Positions 9,421 to 17,817 of a DNA stretch of 64,000 nt are shown here, one piece after another (positions within the stretch are counted from its first letter, which is position 1; the number at the start of each line of letters is the position of its first letter). The notes beneath the pieces were generated by a model that was not told where the DNA came from, did not search any database, and was given only the letters and a program-made list of their open reading frames with translations. This DNA comes from Rhizobium sp. JAB6 (GTDB lineage: Bacteria > Pseudomonadota > Alphaproteobacteria > Rhizobiales > Rhizobiaceae), in the NCBI RefSeq assembly GCF_003024605.1, contig NZ_PYJQ01000001.1, positions 281,001 through 345,000 on the forward strand. Reading direction: 5' to 3'. The translations under genes and the position numbers were made by a program.

Positions 9421-10674
9421 TTATGCCCACTCGCCCTTGCGCATGACCGGCACGCGCGAGCCATCGGCATTGATGCCGTCGATATCGACCTTGTCGGAGC
9501 CGATCATCCAGTCGATGTGGATCAGGCTGGAATTGCCGCCCTGCGCCTTGATCTGCTCCTGGCTGAGCTTTGCGCCATCGATGAAGCACTTGGAATAGCA
9601 TTGGCCGAGCGCGATGTGGCAGGAGGCGTTTTCGTCGAAAAGCGTGTTGTAGAACAGGATGCCGCTTGCCGAAATCGGTGAGGAATGCGGCACCAGCGCC
9701 ACTTCGCCAAGCCGGCGTGCGCCTTCGTCGGTATCGAGCACCTTGTTCAGCACTTCCTCGCCGCGCGTCGCCTTGGCCTCGATGATCCGGCCGCCTTCGA
9801 AACGCACCTGGATATTGTCGATCAGCGTGCCCTGATGCGACAGCGGTTTCGTAGACGAGACATGGCCCTCGACACGCAGCGCATGCGGCGTGGTGAAGAC
9901 CTCTTCTGTCGGGATGTTCGGGTTGCAGGTGATGCCGTTCTTGGCGGTCGAAGCGCCGCCATGCCATTCATGGCCGTCTGCAAGGCCGACAGTCAGGTCG
10001 GTTCCCGGTCCCTGGAAATGCAGTGCTGCGAAGCGCTGGCCGTTCATCCAGGCCGAGCGCTTGTGCAGATTGGCATTATGTTCCGTCCAGGCCGAGATCG
10101 GATCTTCGACATCGACGCGCGAAGCGGAAAAGATCGCCTTGGCGAGCTTGGCAACGGCGATCGCTTCCGGATCGTTCGGAAAGACCAGCTTCGCCCAGGA
10201 GGGGTTCGGATAGGAGACGATGTTCCAGTTGGTGTCGAAATTCGAGATCTTTTCGAGCGCCGGCTTGTAGGCGGCCGAATTGGCGCGGTTGGCGCGCGCC
10301 ACCTTGTTCGGGTCCTGGTTGGACAAGAGCATCGGATTGTCCCCGGCAATGGCGAGGCGCGCCGTATTGCTGGAGAAAGCCTTGGCCATGCCTTCATATA
10401 GCCATGTCGCGGCGCGGTCGAAGCTCGCATCCTGGCCGTATTCATAGCGGGCGAGCGTCGTCTCTTCGTCGGAATAGAAGGTGGAAACGAGGCCGGCGCC
10501 GGCTTTGTAGGCCTCGCGCGTGATCAGGCGCACCAACGGCATCGCCGCGATCGGCGCCGTCATCAGCAGATCCTGACCGGCCTGTAGCTGCAACCCGACC
10601 CTTACGGCTACTTCCGCAAGCTTTTCAAGCTTGGCGTGATCGACGGGATGATGGTTGAGGGTGGCTGATGTCAT
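9421..10674 (-). CDS. Aminopeptidase, M29 family
   Basis: 417 residues, the normal length for AmpS/aminopeptidase T-type M29 metallopeptidases. The dinuclear metal-binding residues typical of the family are visible: NPNIPTEEVFTTP (Glu), EGGRIIEAKA (Glu region), GEVALVPHSSP (His), and IHIDWMIGS (His and Asp). It removes N-terminal residues from peptides in the cytoplasm. A gene for a YbaK-like protein lies upstream on the same strand with about 90 bases between, so cotranscription is possible. Confidence 0.95.
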   Translation of the reverse strand: MTSATLNHHPVDHAKLEKLAEVAVRVGLQLQAGQDLLMTAPIAAMPLVRLITREAYKAGAGLVSTFYSDEETTLARYEYGQDASFDRAATWLYEGMAKAFSSNTARLAIAGDNPMLLSNQDPNKVARANRANSAAYKPALEKISNFDTNWNIVSYPNPSWAKLVFPNDPEAIAVAKLAKAIFSASRVDVEDPISAWTEHNANLHKRSAWMNGQRFAALHFQGPGTDLTVGLADGHEWHGGASTAKNGITCNPNIPTEEVFTTPHALRVEGHVSSTKPLSHQGTLIDNIQVRFEGGRIIEAKATRGEEVLNKVLDTDEGARRLGEVALVPHSSPISASGILFYNTLFDENASCHIALGQCYSKCFIDGAKLSQEQIKAQGGNSSLIHIDWMIGSDKVDIDGINADGSRVPVMRKGEWA

Positions 10675-10767
10675 GACAAACCTGCTTGGCTGATATCGGA
10701 AGATGGTCTGAAGACTTAGACCGGTTTGCGGCGAAATTGAAGGCGTGAAGTCCGATCTTGAAGATGG

Positions 10768-11241
10768 TCAGGCAATCAGGGGCGCAGCCTTGGCTTTAAG
10801 AGCGAGCAAGGCATCCTGCGGACTGAGACGCACTTGCAGCCCGCGCTGGCCGCCATTGATATAGACGTAAGCCTCGGTCATAGCCTGCGCCTCTATTGCT
10901 GTCGGCACAAGCTTCTTCTGGCCGAAGGGGCTGATGCCGCCGACATGATAGCCGGTCAGGCGCTCGGCGTCGGCCGGCTTCATCATGGCGGCCGATTTGC
11001 CGCCAAAGGCTGCGGCAAGCTTCTTCATGCTGACTTCGTGGTCCGAAGGCACGACGGCGCAGACCGGCTTGCCATCCACCTCGGCCATCAAGGTCTTCAG
11101 GACGCGATGCGGCTCTTCGCCAAGCGCCTCCGCCGCCTGCAGGCCGACACGCTCTGCATTCGGATCGTAGTCATAGGCGTGTACGGTGAAGGCGACCTTC
11201 GCCTGGGCCAGCACTTGTGTGGCGCGGGTGGTTTTCGACAT
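10768..11241 (-). CDS. ybaK: Cys-tRNA(Pro)/Cys-tRNA(Cys) deacylase, YbaK family
   Basis: 157 residues covering the whole YbaK/EbsC domain. Landmarks are HAYDYDPNAERVGLQAAEALG, VLKTLMAEVDGKPVCAVVPSDHEVSMKKLA with the conserved Lys of the active site, and VGGISPFGQKK near the C-terminus. It hydrolyses tRNA(Pro) wrongly charged with Cys. The family also contains ProX and related editing proteins, but GGISPFGQKK favours YbaK itself. Confidence 0.9.
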   Translation of the reverse strand: MSKTTRATQVLAQAKVAFTVHAYDYDPNAERVGLQAAEALGEEPHRVLKTLMAEVDGKPVCAVVPSDHEVSMKKLAAAFGGKSAAMMKPADAERLTGYHVGGISPFGQKKLVPTAIEAQAMTEAYVYINGGQRGLQVRLSPQDALLALKAKAAPLIA

Positions 11242-11267
11242 GAGATAATATTTCCAGTCGTGCGGCT

Positions 11268-11495
11268 TTAAGTGCGTTGGGAATGAGCGCGATCGAGCTT
11301 TTCGAGAATGTCTAAGCCACGAGCTTTGTCACCTTTGGCTGCCCTGAGCCGAAACCGTGTCTCGGCGTCGAACTCCGTAAGTACTTTTGTGGTCAGTTCT
11401 TCGAAAAGCTTGTTGAGACTCGTGCCGCGAGATGCAGCAAGAGCCTTCAGCCGTTCGTGGTGATCGTTTGGAAGGCGAATTGTCAGCGTGCTCAT
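11268..11495 (-). CDS. Ribbon-helix-helix antitoxin
   Basis: 75 residues. STLTIRLPNDHHERLKALAASRG is the beta-strand/helix of a MetJ/Arc DNA-binding fold, with SLNKLFEELTTKVLTEF forming the second helix; the C-terminal half (AETRFRLRAAKGDKARGLDILEKLD) would wrap the toxin. The ATG at 11493-11495 is chosen because GAAGGAAG lies seven bases upstream, inside the 3' end of the PIN gene; the toxin stop codon ends one base before this ATG. Order is toxin first, antitoxin second. It probably represses its own operon through the palindrome at 11930. Confidence 0.82.
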   Translation of the reverse strand: MSTLTIRLPNDHHERLKALAASRGTSLNKLFEELTTKVLTEFDAETRFRLRAAKGDKARGLDILEKLDRAHSQRT

Positions 11496-11496
11496 G

Positions 11497-11922
11497 TCAA
11501 AGCTTCCTTCGAATAAGGAACTCACCTGCTGTATGAATTTCCAGCTGCGGAAATAGCAATTCCGCTTGAGCGAAATCTCTCTTGTTTGCCGTTATCAGCG
11601 CCGATGCACCGCCACCAACCGCGAGTTCGATCAAGTGATTGTCTCCTTCGTCGTGTAAGTTTGGACGCCATAAGTAATATATGGGAATCCACAAGCAGCT
11701 TGAAAGGAACGCATTGAGGAGAGCGGCGCGCTCTTCTTTTGCGATGAATCGATCATCGAAAAGGCTATCTCTTTCGCAAACATCCTCGTATTCGGCAAAC
11801 AATGCATTGCTGATCAGTGGAACCAACTGCTCTTCAAGACAGAGGCGGATGACCTGTCGCGGCGCCCCATCTGCATTCATGATCGCGGAAACGAAAACGT
11901 TCGTGTCAATGACAACCTTCAT
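11497..11922 (-). CDS. PIN domain toxin (putative ribonuclease)
   Basis: 141 residues of the PIN_3/COG1569 type. The acidic residues expected for Mg-dependent RNA cleavage are present: VIDTNVFVSAI (Asp6), NALFAEYEDV (Glu), DEGDNHLIELAV (Asp) and LITANKRDF (Asp). The next gene on the strand codes for a ribbon-helix-helix protein, giving a type II toxin-antitoxin pair. No Shine-Dalgarno site is seen before the ATG; the eight bases upstream lead directly into a 20-base palindrome, so translation may be weak or leaderless. Confidence 0.85.
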   Translation of the reverse strand: MKVVIDTNVFVSAIMNADGAPRQVIRLCLEEQLVPLISNALFAEYEDVCERDSLFDDRFIAKEERAALLNAFLSSCLWIPIYYLWRPNLHDEGDNHLIELAVGGGASALITANKRDFAQAELLFPQLEIHTAGEFLIRRKL

Positions 11923-11929
11923 GGGAAAA

Positions 11930-11949
11930 TGATAGCGTATATGCTATCA
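11930..11949. promoter_or_regulatory. Palindromic operator of the toxin-antitoxin pair
   Basis: TGATAGCGTATATGCTATCA has perfect 7-base outer arms and a TATA centre; 18 of 20 positions match its reverse complement. It lies eight bases before the PIN gene start, the expected position for autorepression by the ribbon-helix-helix antitoxin. Binding is inferred. Confidence 0.7.
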
Positions 11950-11971
11950 AATTCAAGGATGCAGTGGCGGA

Positions 11972-12325
11972 CTATGACTTGCCGAATGAAGCCGCATAAA
12001 CATCCGGCTTGAAGCCGATGAGCAATTTGCTGTCCGCTTCGAGCACCGGGCGCTTGATCATCGAAGGCTGCGCCAGCATCAGCTGAATGGCCTTGTCCTT
12101 CGAAAGGTCGGTGCGATCCGCTTCGGGCAGGGCCTTGAAGGTCGTGCCGGCGCGGTTGAGGACGACTTCCCATCCCGCTTCCGTCGTCCAGCGCTCCAGA
12201 TGATCCCGATCGATGCCGATTGCCTTGTAATCGTGGAAATCATAGGCAATGCCATGGCCCTCGAGCCAGCTCCGGGCCTTCTTCATCGTGTCGCAGTTCT
12301 TGATGCCGTAAATGATGATCGCCAT
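11972..12325 (-). CDS. ArsC/Spx family protein (YffB-like)
   Basis: 117 residues. IYGIKNCDTMKKARSWL is the thioredoxin-like active-site region with a single Cys (NCDT), and KDKAIQLMLAQPSMIKRPVLE holds the family's conserved Arg-Pro. This matches the ArsC/YffB branch rather than Spx, which has CxxC. YffB-type proteins are considered glutathione-dependent thiol reductases; arsenate reduction is not implied because no ars genes are nearby. Confidence 0.9.
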   Translation of the reverse strand: MAIIIYGIKNCDTMKKARSWLEGHGIAYDFHDYKAIGIDRDHLERWTTEAGWEVVLNRAGTTFKALPEADRTDLSKDKAIQLMLAQPSMIKRPVLEADSKLLIGFKPDVYAASFGKS

Positions 12326-12346
12326 GTCGAATCCGTCTCTTACTTC

Positions 12347-13408
12347 TCAGTCCTCAAGCGTACCCGGCTTGCGGGCAACGGAGCTTGGCTTATCCGCGCC
12401 GATCTTCATCAGGTCGCCCCGCCGGCGCACCAGCCGGTCCGAAACACGAGTGACGATCAGGCCCGCTTGCGGCGCAAGGACATCGATGGTCCCGTTCGCC
12501 ATGCCGGGCGCGGTGATGATGGTCGCGAGCAGATCGCCTTCCTTGACCCTTTCGCCGATATTGCGGTGGAAAAGCACGGTGCCTGCTTGGGGAGCGCGGA
12601 TCATCTCGACATTGTCGAGCGGTACGGCCGGGCCGGTGAATGTGCCAAGGGCTGCCCCCTCGTCGCGGACTGCGCCGCGCGCGGCAAGAAAGCGCCAAAG
12701 CCCTTTCGCATCTTCCCTTGCCATCTCCGGATAGACGTCGCGCGTGCCGCGCAGCTCGACCGTCACCGAAAGCTTGCCCGGCAGCCTTGCCTTCTTTTCC
12801 CCCGGCACCTCGTATTTCCAGGCGAAGCTGACCGCTTCCTCGAAGGCCGAGCTTTCGCCATCCGACAGCAGCACGGCATCCATCTTCAGCGCCGCGGCAA
12901 GATCGGCGGCTTCGGGCCAGAATGCCTCATCGATATAGGCATATTGCAGGGATTCATCATCGCAGTGGAGATCGATCACCAGATCGGCACCGAGCGCCAT
13001 ATGGATAAGCTGACGCTTCAACCGGTCGACGGCGGGGTAACGCTCCAGATTTTCGATCAGAAGATCGCGATCGCGCAGCGAGATCAGCGGGAAATCGCGG
13101 TTGAAATTGGTGCGCGATCCCAGGTCGAACCGGCCCTGCATCTCGCCGAAATGCGATTGCGCCGCGCCGATCGGATTGGCATGCGGCACCACGACGATAT
13201 CGCTGAGGATTGCGCCTGTCCCTTCCGCCTGCCGCAGGCGCTCGCAAAGGAAATGCACGAGCGCCGTGCCCGGCAGCTCGCCAGCGTGCAATGCAGCCTG
13301 GATATAGATCTTCGGCGCATCTGCCTTGCTGCCGGGAAAATGCAGGACGGGCAGGCGCCACGCGATTCCAGGAGTGTCGCCTTCGATGACGATTTCGGTG
13401 ACGTTCAT
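12347..13408 (-). CDS. Succinylglutamate desuccinylase/aspartoacylase family protein
   Basis: 353 residues from the ATG at 13406-13408, which follows a clear AGGAGG; an upstream in-frame codon was rejected. IYIQAALHAGELPGTALVHFL holds the zinc-binding HxxE motif, GSRTNFNRDFP the conserved Asn-Arg pair, and VIDLHCDDES the third zinc ligand His. The C-terminal domain (EMIRAPQAGTVLFHRNIGERVKEGDLLA) looks like a lipoyl/biotinyl-type beta barrel, as in other members. It is a cytoplasmic zinc-dependent deacylase of the M14 fold; the substrate is unknown. Confidence 0.9.
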   Translation of the reverse strand: MNVTEIVIEGDTPGIAWRLPVLHFPGSKADAPKIYIQAALHAGELPGTALVHFLCERLRQAEGTGAILSDIVVVPHANPIGAAQSHFGEMQGRFDLGSRTNFNRDFPLISLRDRDLLIENLERYPAVDRLKRQLIHMALGADLVIDLHCDDESLQYAYIDEAFWPEAADLAAALKMDAVLLSDGESSAFEEAVSFAWKYEVPGEKKARLPGKLSVTVELRGTRDVYPEMAREDAKGLWRFLAARGAVRDEGAALGTFTGPAVPLDNVEMIRAPQAGTVLFHRNIGERVKEGDLLATIITAPGMANGTIDVLAPQAGLIVTRVSDRLVRRRGDLMKIGADKPSSVARKPGTLED

Positions 13409-13513
13409 GGGCGGGCCTCCTGCTTCGCGACAATCAAAGACCCATATCAAGCCTTGGCCGCAAGCCGCAACCATTTGTCGCCTAATGACGGCATCCGGAT
13501 CGGGAGGAGCAGC

Positions 13514-13690
13514 CTAACGGTTTTTAGCGGCCGCGATTCCGGCGCAGGCAAAAATCAGGACCAGGCGGGTGCCGATGCCCTTTTCCTTTACTCCATGCAC
13601 GGGCGGGCGCGTTTGCGCCAGCATGAAACCCGTAACCGCAAGGATAATGGTAACGACGCCGATGGCGAAGAGGCCGCATTGCCCTTGCAA
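13514..13690 (-). CDS. Possible small membrane protein (TTG start)
   Basis: A 58-residue frame from a TTG at 13688-13690 to a TAG at 13514 reads as two hydrophobic segments (GLFAIGVVTIILAVTGFMLA and TRLVLIFACAGIAAA) joined by a charged linker with PPVHGVKEKG. This amphipathic pattern is unlike a shadow frame. The start is uncertain and no good ribosome site is seen; the first ATG would leave only 38 residues. It could be a real small gene or the end of a decayed one. Confidence 0.4.
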   Translation of the reverse strand: MQGQCGLFAIGVVTIILAVTGFMLAQTRPPVHGVKEKGIGTRLVLIFACAGIAAAKNR

Positions 13691-13817
13691 AGCTGTCGGT
13701 TGCGGGACGCCGCAGATCCCGGCCTATAAGTCCCGATTCCAACTCATATTTTCTGTTGCGGCCTTATGGCGAAACTCTATCCATAGATGGATGGACCACA
13801 CTTACGGTCGGTGATCG
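13691..13817. promoter_or_regulatory. Promoter region of the SulP gene with a short palindrome
   Basis: Non-coding DNA between the small frame and the transporter. It holds ATCCATAGATGGAT (13779-13792), a perfect 14-base palindrome about 25 bases before the SulP start codon, which could be a regulator site. Nothing else was recognised. Confidence 0.3.
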
Positions 13818-15461
13818 ATGACGAAGCTGAGCAGCTGGTTCGCGTTGGACAGGGCCGATCTGGTCGCCGGCATATCGGTTGCCGGCCTAATGCTGCCGGA
13901 AGCGGTCGCTTACGCCGGCATCGCCGGCCTGCCGCCGCACCGTGCGATCCTCGCCGGCATCGCCGGATGTCTCGTCTATGCCATATTCGGCCGCAGCCGC
14001 TTTGCCATCGTCTCCCCCACGTCCTCATCCGCTGCCATTCTGGCCGCGACATTGGCAGTCGTACCCGGCGATCCGACGGTCAAGGCAGCTCTTGCCACGG
14101 TTGCCGTGGCGCTCGCCGGCCTTCTCTTCATTCTCGCCGGTACCTTGCGCCTTGGCGGCATCACCGGTTTCATCTCGCGGCCGGTCCTGCGCGGCTTCGC
14201 GCTGGGGCTGGCGATTACCATCATTCTGCATCAGCTGCCGATCCTAGTCGGCGTGCCGGTGCAGGGTTCGAACATCCTGACCTATGCGGCCGCACTCTTC
14301 GGCGCGATCCTCCAGTGGAATCCCATCAGCGTCGCCGTCGGCTTCGTCGCGCTGGCGGCACTGTTGCTGCTGAAGCGGTTGCCGGGCATTCCCGGTGCCT
14401 TCCTTGTGCTGGTCGCCGGCATCCTCGCCTCCGACCTGTTCGGCCTGGAAGGCCACGGCGTCAAGCTGGTCGGCCCCATCGAGATTCTGCCGCAATGGCC
14501 GTTACTGCCTGATGCCGATTGGACCGCCTATTCGCGGCTCGCACAGTTCACCATGCCGCTCGTCCTCATCCTCTTTGCCGAATCATGGGGGACGATGCGG
14601 GCGTTGGCATTACGCTATGGCGAGACGCTGGAGGTAAATCGCGAGCTCGGCGCGCTGGGCGCCGCCAACATCGCCAGCGCCGTCGTTCAGGGCATGCCGG
14701 TCGGCGCAGGTTTTTCCGCCGGCTTCGCCAGTGAGGCGGCGGGAGCGAAGACGCGCGCAACCACCGTCTTTGCCGCGATCGGCCTGGCGATCCTGATTGC
14801 CTGTGCCGGACCGCTGGTGGCGCTTCTGCCGGAGCCGGTGCTGGCCGCCGTCGTCATCGCGGCTCTGACGCATGCGCTCGATCCGAGTCCTATCCTGCGC
14901 CTGCGCCGGCTGCATCGCGATTTTTACGTGGCATTGGGCGCCGCCGTCGGCGTACTCGCTTTCGGCGTGCTCAATGGCATGCTGCTGGCGATCGCGCTCT
15001 CGCTTGCCGCCATGATGCATCGCCTGGCATCCCCGTATATCGCCCGTTTGGGACGGCTCAACAACGGCCATGACTTCGTCGATGTCAGCAGGCATGACGA
15101 TGCCGCGGAGATACGGGGCATTGCCATCTGGCGCCCCGGCGAAACCCTGTTTTTCGGCAATGCCGATACGATCTTCGGCGAGATATTGTCCGGCAGCCGC
15201 AGCCAAGCGGGGTTGCGGGCAGTCATCTTCAGCCTGGAGGAGAGCTCCGATATCGACAGCACCGCGATGGACGCCTTGATAGAGTTCGACAGTGCGATGC
15301 AGCGAGCCGGTCTCCGCGTCCAGTTTGCCCGAGTTCATGACCGGGTTCGCGATCTCATGACCGTCGCCGGCATTGCCGATGTCGACAAGCGCTGCAGCTT
15401 TAGCGTCGATGATGCCGTGGTCGCGGTGATGGCGACAGTTGAACCTGTTCCGAAACCGTAA
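13818..15461 (+). CDS. SulP family anion transporter
   Basis: 547 residues. About 11-12 membrane helices occupy residues 10-410, with the SulP signatures LMLPEAVAYAGIAGLPPHRAI at the start and SPTSSSAAILAATLA in the next helix pair. A cytoplasmic STAS domain follows (about 425-540), with SLEESSDIDSTAMDAL at the usual phosphorylation/nucleotide site. It probably moves sulfate, bicarbonate or a similar anion with H+ or Na+. No carbonic anhydrase or sulfur gene is adjacent, so the substrate is undetermined. Confidence 0.92.
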   Translation: MTKLSSWFALDRADLVAGISVAGLMLPEAVAYAGIAGLPPHRAILAGIAGCLVYAIFGRSRFAIVSPTSSSAAILAATLAVVPGDPTVKAALATVAVALAGLLFILAGTLRLGGITGFISRPVLRGFALGLAITIILHQLPILVGVPVQGSNILTYAAALFGAILQWNPISVAVGFVALAALLLLKRLPGIPGAFLVLVAGILASDLFGLEGHGVKLVGPIEILPQWPLLPDADWTAYSRLAQFTMPLVLILFAESWGTMRALALRYGETLEVNRELGALGAANIASAVVQGMPVGAGFSAGFASEAAGAKTRATTVFAAIGLAILIACAGPLVALLPEPVLAAVVIAALTHALDPSPILRLRRLHRDFYVALGAAVGVLAFGVLNGMLLAIALSLAAMMHRLASPYIARLGRLNNGHDFVDVSRHDDAAEIRGIAIWRPGETLFFGNADTIFGEILSGSRSQAGLRAVIFSLEESSDIDSTAMDALIEFDSAMQRAGLRVQFARVHDRVRDLMTVAGIADVDKRCSFSVDDAVVAVMATVEPVPKP

Positions 15462-15477
15462 GCGCTAGAACCTAGAT

Positions 15478-16101
15478 TTAGAGCAATGGCCAATGCCAGA
15501 CATGGCCGTGTTCGCCGTCGCCTTGAAAGCTGTTGACCAGCGTGAACATTTTGACCGTCCAAGCGATCGGCGCTTCCAAAATCACTTCGGGAAGAACGTG
15601 GTTGCAATAAAACAGCGTCATGTGGGGTCGGAACGACCCAGATATGCTGCTTTCAAAGCCCATGCTTTGCATTGCAGCATCCAATTCCCGACGAAGTGTC
15701 GTTAGCCCTTCGTTTCCATCCCTGCACCAGAGCACATATTGACGGTTGTTGCCGCTGCCGAATGTGCCTGTCCGATCGAATATCAGGGGAAACGATTTTA
15801 AGCAGATGGTTGAGCCAGCCTCCAACGCAGCGAAGGTGGCTTCCTCCTGTGAGCGGGAGACAATGTCGATGGGATAGATAGTGGCATGGTAAAGATCGTG
15901 CTTTCGCGCTGTGCGCATCAACCCGTTTCGTCGACTTTGATCGACGGTCATTTCAGCAGCCAATCTGGCGATTTCCGGGTCTGGCAACGCGGCAAAGTAG
16001 AGTGCTTGCCGGCGCTTTGGCGGGCTTTTGCTCTTGCGATTAATAGGCGGTTTGCCGAGATTAAATGACAACTGATCGACATGCTGCATGGCTTCATTCA
16101 A
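15478..16101 (-). CDS. 2'-5' RNA ligase-like 2H phosphoesterase
   Basis: 207 residues. Two HxT motifs of the 2H fold are visible, in LYHATIYP and RPHMTLFY, spaced as in LigT/ThpR proteins. A Lys/Arg-rich N-terminal stretch (NRKSKSPPKRRQ) precedes the domain. These enzymes open 2',3'-cyclic phosphates or join 2'-5' RNA ends in vitro; the physiological target is unknown. It converges on the SulP gene with only 16 bases between. Confidence 0.88.
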   Translation of the reverse strand: MNEAMQHVDQLSFNLGKPPINRKSKSPPKRRQALYFAALPDPEIARLAAEMTVDQSRRNGLMRTARKHDLYHATIYPIDIVSRSQEEATFAALEAGSTICLKSFPLIFDRTGTFGSGNNRQYVLWCRDGNEGLTTLRRELDAAMQSMGFESSISGSFRPHMTLFYCNHVLPEVILEAPIAWTVKMFTLVNSFQGDGEHGHVWHWPLL

Positions 16102-16298
16102 AGCCCGTTTGGCTCTGCCTCCTTTTGTTTTCCGATCTCCAAAGCATATACCTCAACGGCTATGATTTCAAGAACAAAGCAAGAACATTTAGTGTAGCGA
16201 CATCCTCGTTTCAACAGCGATCGAATAAAAGGAGGGCCTGATCCGTTCATTCCAGGTTCGGGCCTGCGTGCCCTATCTCACCCAAAGGAATCACGATC

Positions 16299-16436
16299 AT
16301 GTTCACCAGATCAGTCTTTGCGGCCGTTATTTTCGCCCTCATAGGGCTCGGCATTTCTGCTTGCTCCACATCGGGAGATCACAATTCCGGTGGCGGCATG
16401 ACGCTGAACGCTCCTCCAACCGGTGGCGGATATTGA
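16299..16436 (+). CDS. Small lipoprotein, 45 residues
   Basis: An ATG at 16299 with AAAGGA about nine bases upstream opens a 45-residue protein. It has a short basic start (MFTRS), a hydrophobic core (VFAAVIFALIGLG) and a lipobox ISAC with Cys22, followed by a Gly/Ser-rich tail ending GGGY. This is a textbook lipoprotein signal with a tiny mature part of about 24 residues, similar to entericidin-like or other short rhizobial lipoproteins. Function is unknown. Confidence 0.7.
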   Translation: MFTRSVFAAVIFALIGLGISACSTSGDHNSGGGMTLNAPPTGGGY

Positions 16437-16573
16437 GCCATGCTCGCGATTGTCCCAGCACCGCGCCGCCGACATCAAAACGGGGGCAATTCTCGCCGCT
16501 TGCAAGAAACGGGTTGAATTCGGCGCTCCCGAGGACGATTTTTATGGCAAGTGGAAACACAGGAGCTTTCGTC

Positions 16574-17137
16574 ATGAACGAAACAAGGCAGAATTACCTG
16601 ATCTTCGAAACGGCCGGCGGCTTCTGCGGCATCGCCTGGAACGAAGTCGGCGTGCTGCGTTTTCAATTGCCGACCAAGGATGCGGGCGCGACCGAGCGCC
16701 TGCTTCTGCGCCGCCTGCCGAATGCGCAGCCCGGGACCCCGAGCGCACAAATTGCTGAAGTGGTTGCCAGGGTAAAGCGCTATTTCGCAGGGGAGGAGAT
16801 CGATTTTTCCGACGTCGCGCTCGATCTCGGCGAGCAGGACGCCTTCTCCAGGCAAATCTACGGTGCCGCCCGGCAGGTCAGCTGGGGCCATACGACAACT
16901 TACGGAACATTGGCCAAGCAGCTTGGCGCAGGGCCGGAAGCTGCGCGCGATGTCGGGCAGGCTATGGCGAAGAACCCGGTGGCGCTGATCATTCCCTGCC
17001 ACCGCGTTCTGGCGGCAGGCGGCAAGATCGGCGGCTTTTCCGCACCGGGCGGCTCCAGCTCCAAGGCTCGCATGCTGGAACTGGAAGGGGTCCAGCTCGC
17101 GCCGCCGAAGCCGGTGCAGCAGTCGCTGGCATTCTAG
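16574..17137 (+). CDS. ogt: Methylated-DNA-protein cysteine methyltransferase
   Basis: 187 residues. The ATG at 16574 lies eight bases after AGGAGC; longer in-frame starts run through the small lipoprotein gene in another frame and were rejected. The active site IIPCHRVL (Cys142) and the DNA-binding helix VSWGHTTTYGTLAKQLG are diagnostic of Ogt/AGT proteins that transfer the methyl group from O6-methylguanine to themselves. No Ada transcription domain is present. Confidence 0.95.
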   Translation: MNETRQNYLIFETAGGFCGIAWNEVGVLRFQLPTKDAGATERLLLRRLPNAQPGTPSAQIAEVVARVKRYFAGEEIDFSDVALDLGEQDAFSRQIYGAARQVSWGHTTTYGTLAKQLGAGPEAARDVGQAMAKNPVALIIPCHRVLAAGGKIGGFSAPGGSSSKARMLELEGVQLAPPKPVQQSLAF

Positions 17138-17235
17138 GTGCGCTGCCAACGATAACTGACGAATTTCCGGATGATCCCACCGGCGCCGCGGGGCGAGAGC
17201 GCCAAAGCGTGCCCGATCGCGACATTGCTGCTGTG

Positions 17236-17745
17236 CTATACCGCTCGCTCCCGCGATCTCGTCCACGATAGGACTAGGAGCATGAAGGCGAGAACATGGC
17301 TCACAAGCAGCAGCGGCACGTAAAGCGCCGGTATATAGATGCCGGCGCCGAAGAGACCGGGATTTCCGATTTTCGTGACGCCCATGTAGTAGGCGTTCAG
17401 AAGATCCAGCGTGCCCCAAATGTTGAATATCCAGACAATGGGAATGGCGATCGGCCACCGCCAGGAAAGGGCGGCCATGGAAACAAGTGCGAGAACGGCC
17501 GCGGTGAGATCACCCCATCCGACCTTATCGGCGAAATCCGAGCTCAACTCCGAAGATACGAATCCGGATACCAGAAAGTTCATCCCGAGGAACCGGAACG
17601 CATGGAAGGCAGCAAGAAGTCTCAGAGCCTCGTAGCGCGGCATTGTTCGAAGCGCCGGCCAGGCATAGATACAGGCCATCACCGAACTTGTGACGAAGGC
17701 GCCGGCGACACTTAGAACGAATGGAAGATTGAGATCCGGTGGCAT
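17236..17745 (-). CDS. Multi-span membrane protein, unknown function
   Basis: 169 residues with five to six predicted helices (for example PFVLSVAGAFVTSSVMACIYAW, AAVLALVSMAALSWRWPIAIPIVW, IPALYVPLLLVSHVLAFMLLVL). The ATG at 17743-17745 follows AAGGAAA. I do not recognise the family beyond an integral inner-membrane protein. It lies downstream of the small ferredoxin-fold gene and faces away from the LysR regulator, so the two may form one regulated unit. Confidence 0.72.
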   Translation of the reverse strand: MPPDLNLPFVLSVAGAFVTSSVMACIYAWPALRTMPRYEALRLLAAFHAFRFLGMNFLVSGFVSSELSSDFADKVGWGDLTAAVLALVSMAALSWRWPIAIPIVWIFNIWGTLDLLNAYYMGVTKIGNPGLFGAGIYIPALYVPLLLVSHVLAFMLLVLSWTRSRERAV

Positions 17746-17817
17746 TTCGGTTTCCTTTTTGCTTGTCTCTCTATGGTCGGACGAAGCCGAAATCGATGAA
17801 TGTATCTCGTCGGGTGT

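Noticed and set aside
12200..13729. A 509-codon open frame on the plus strand
   Set aside because: It lies opposite the ArsC-like and deacylase genes, which have clear motifs and ribosome sites; composition is that of a high-GC shadow frame.
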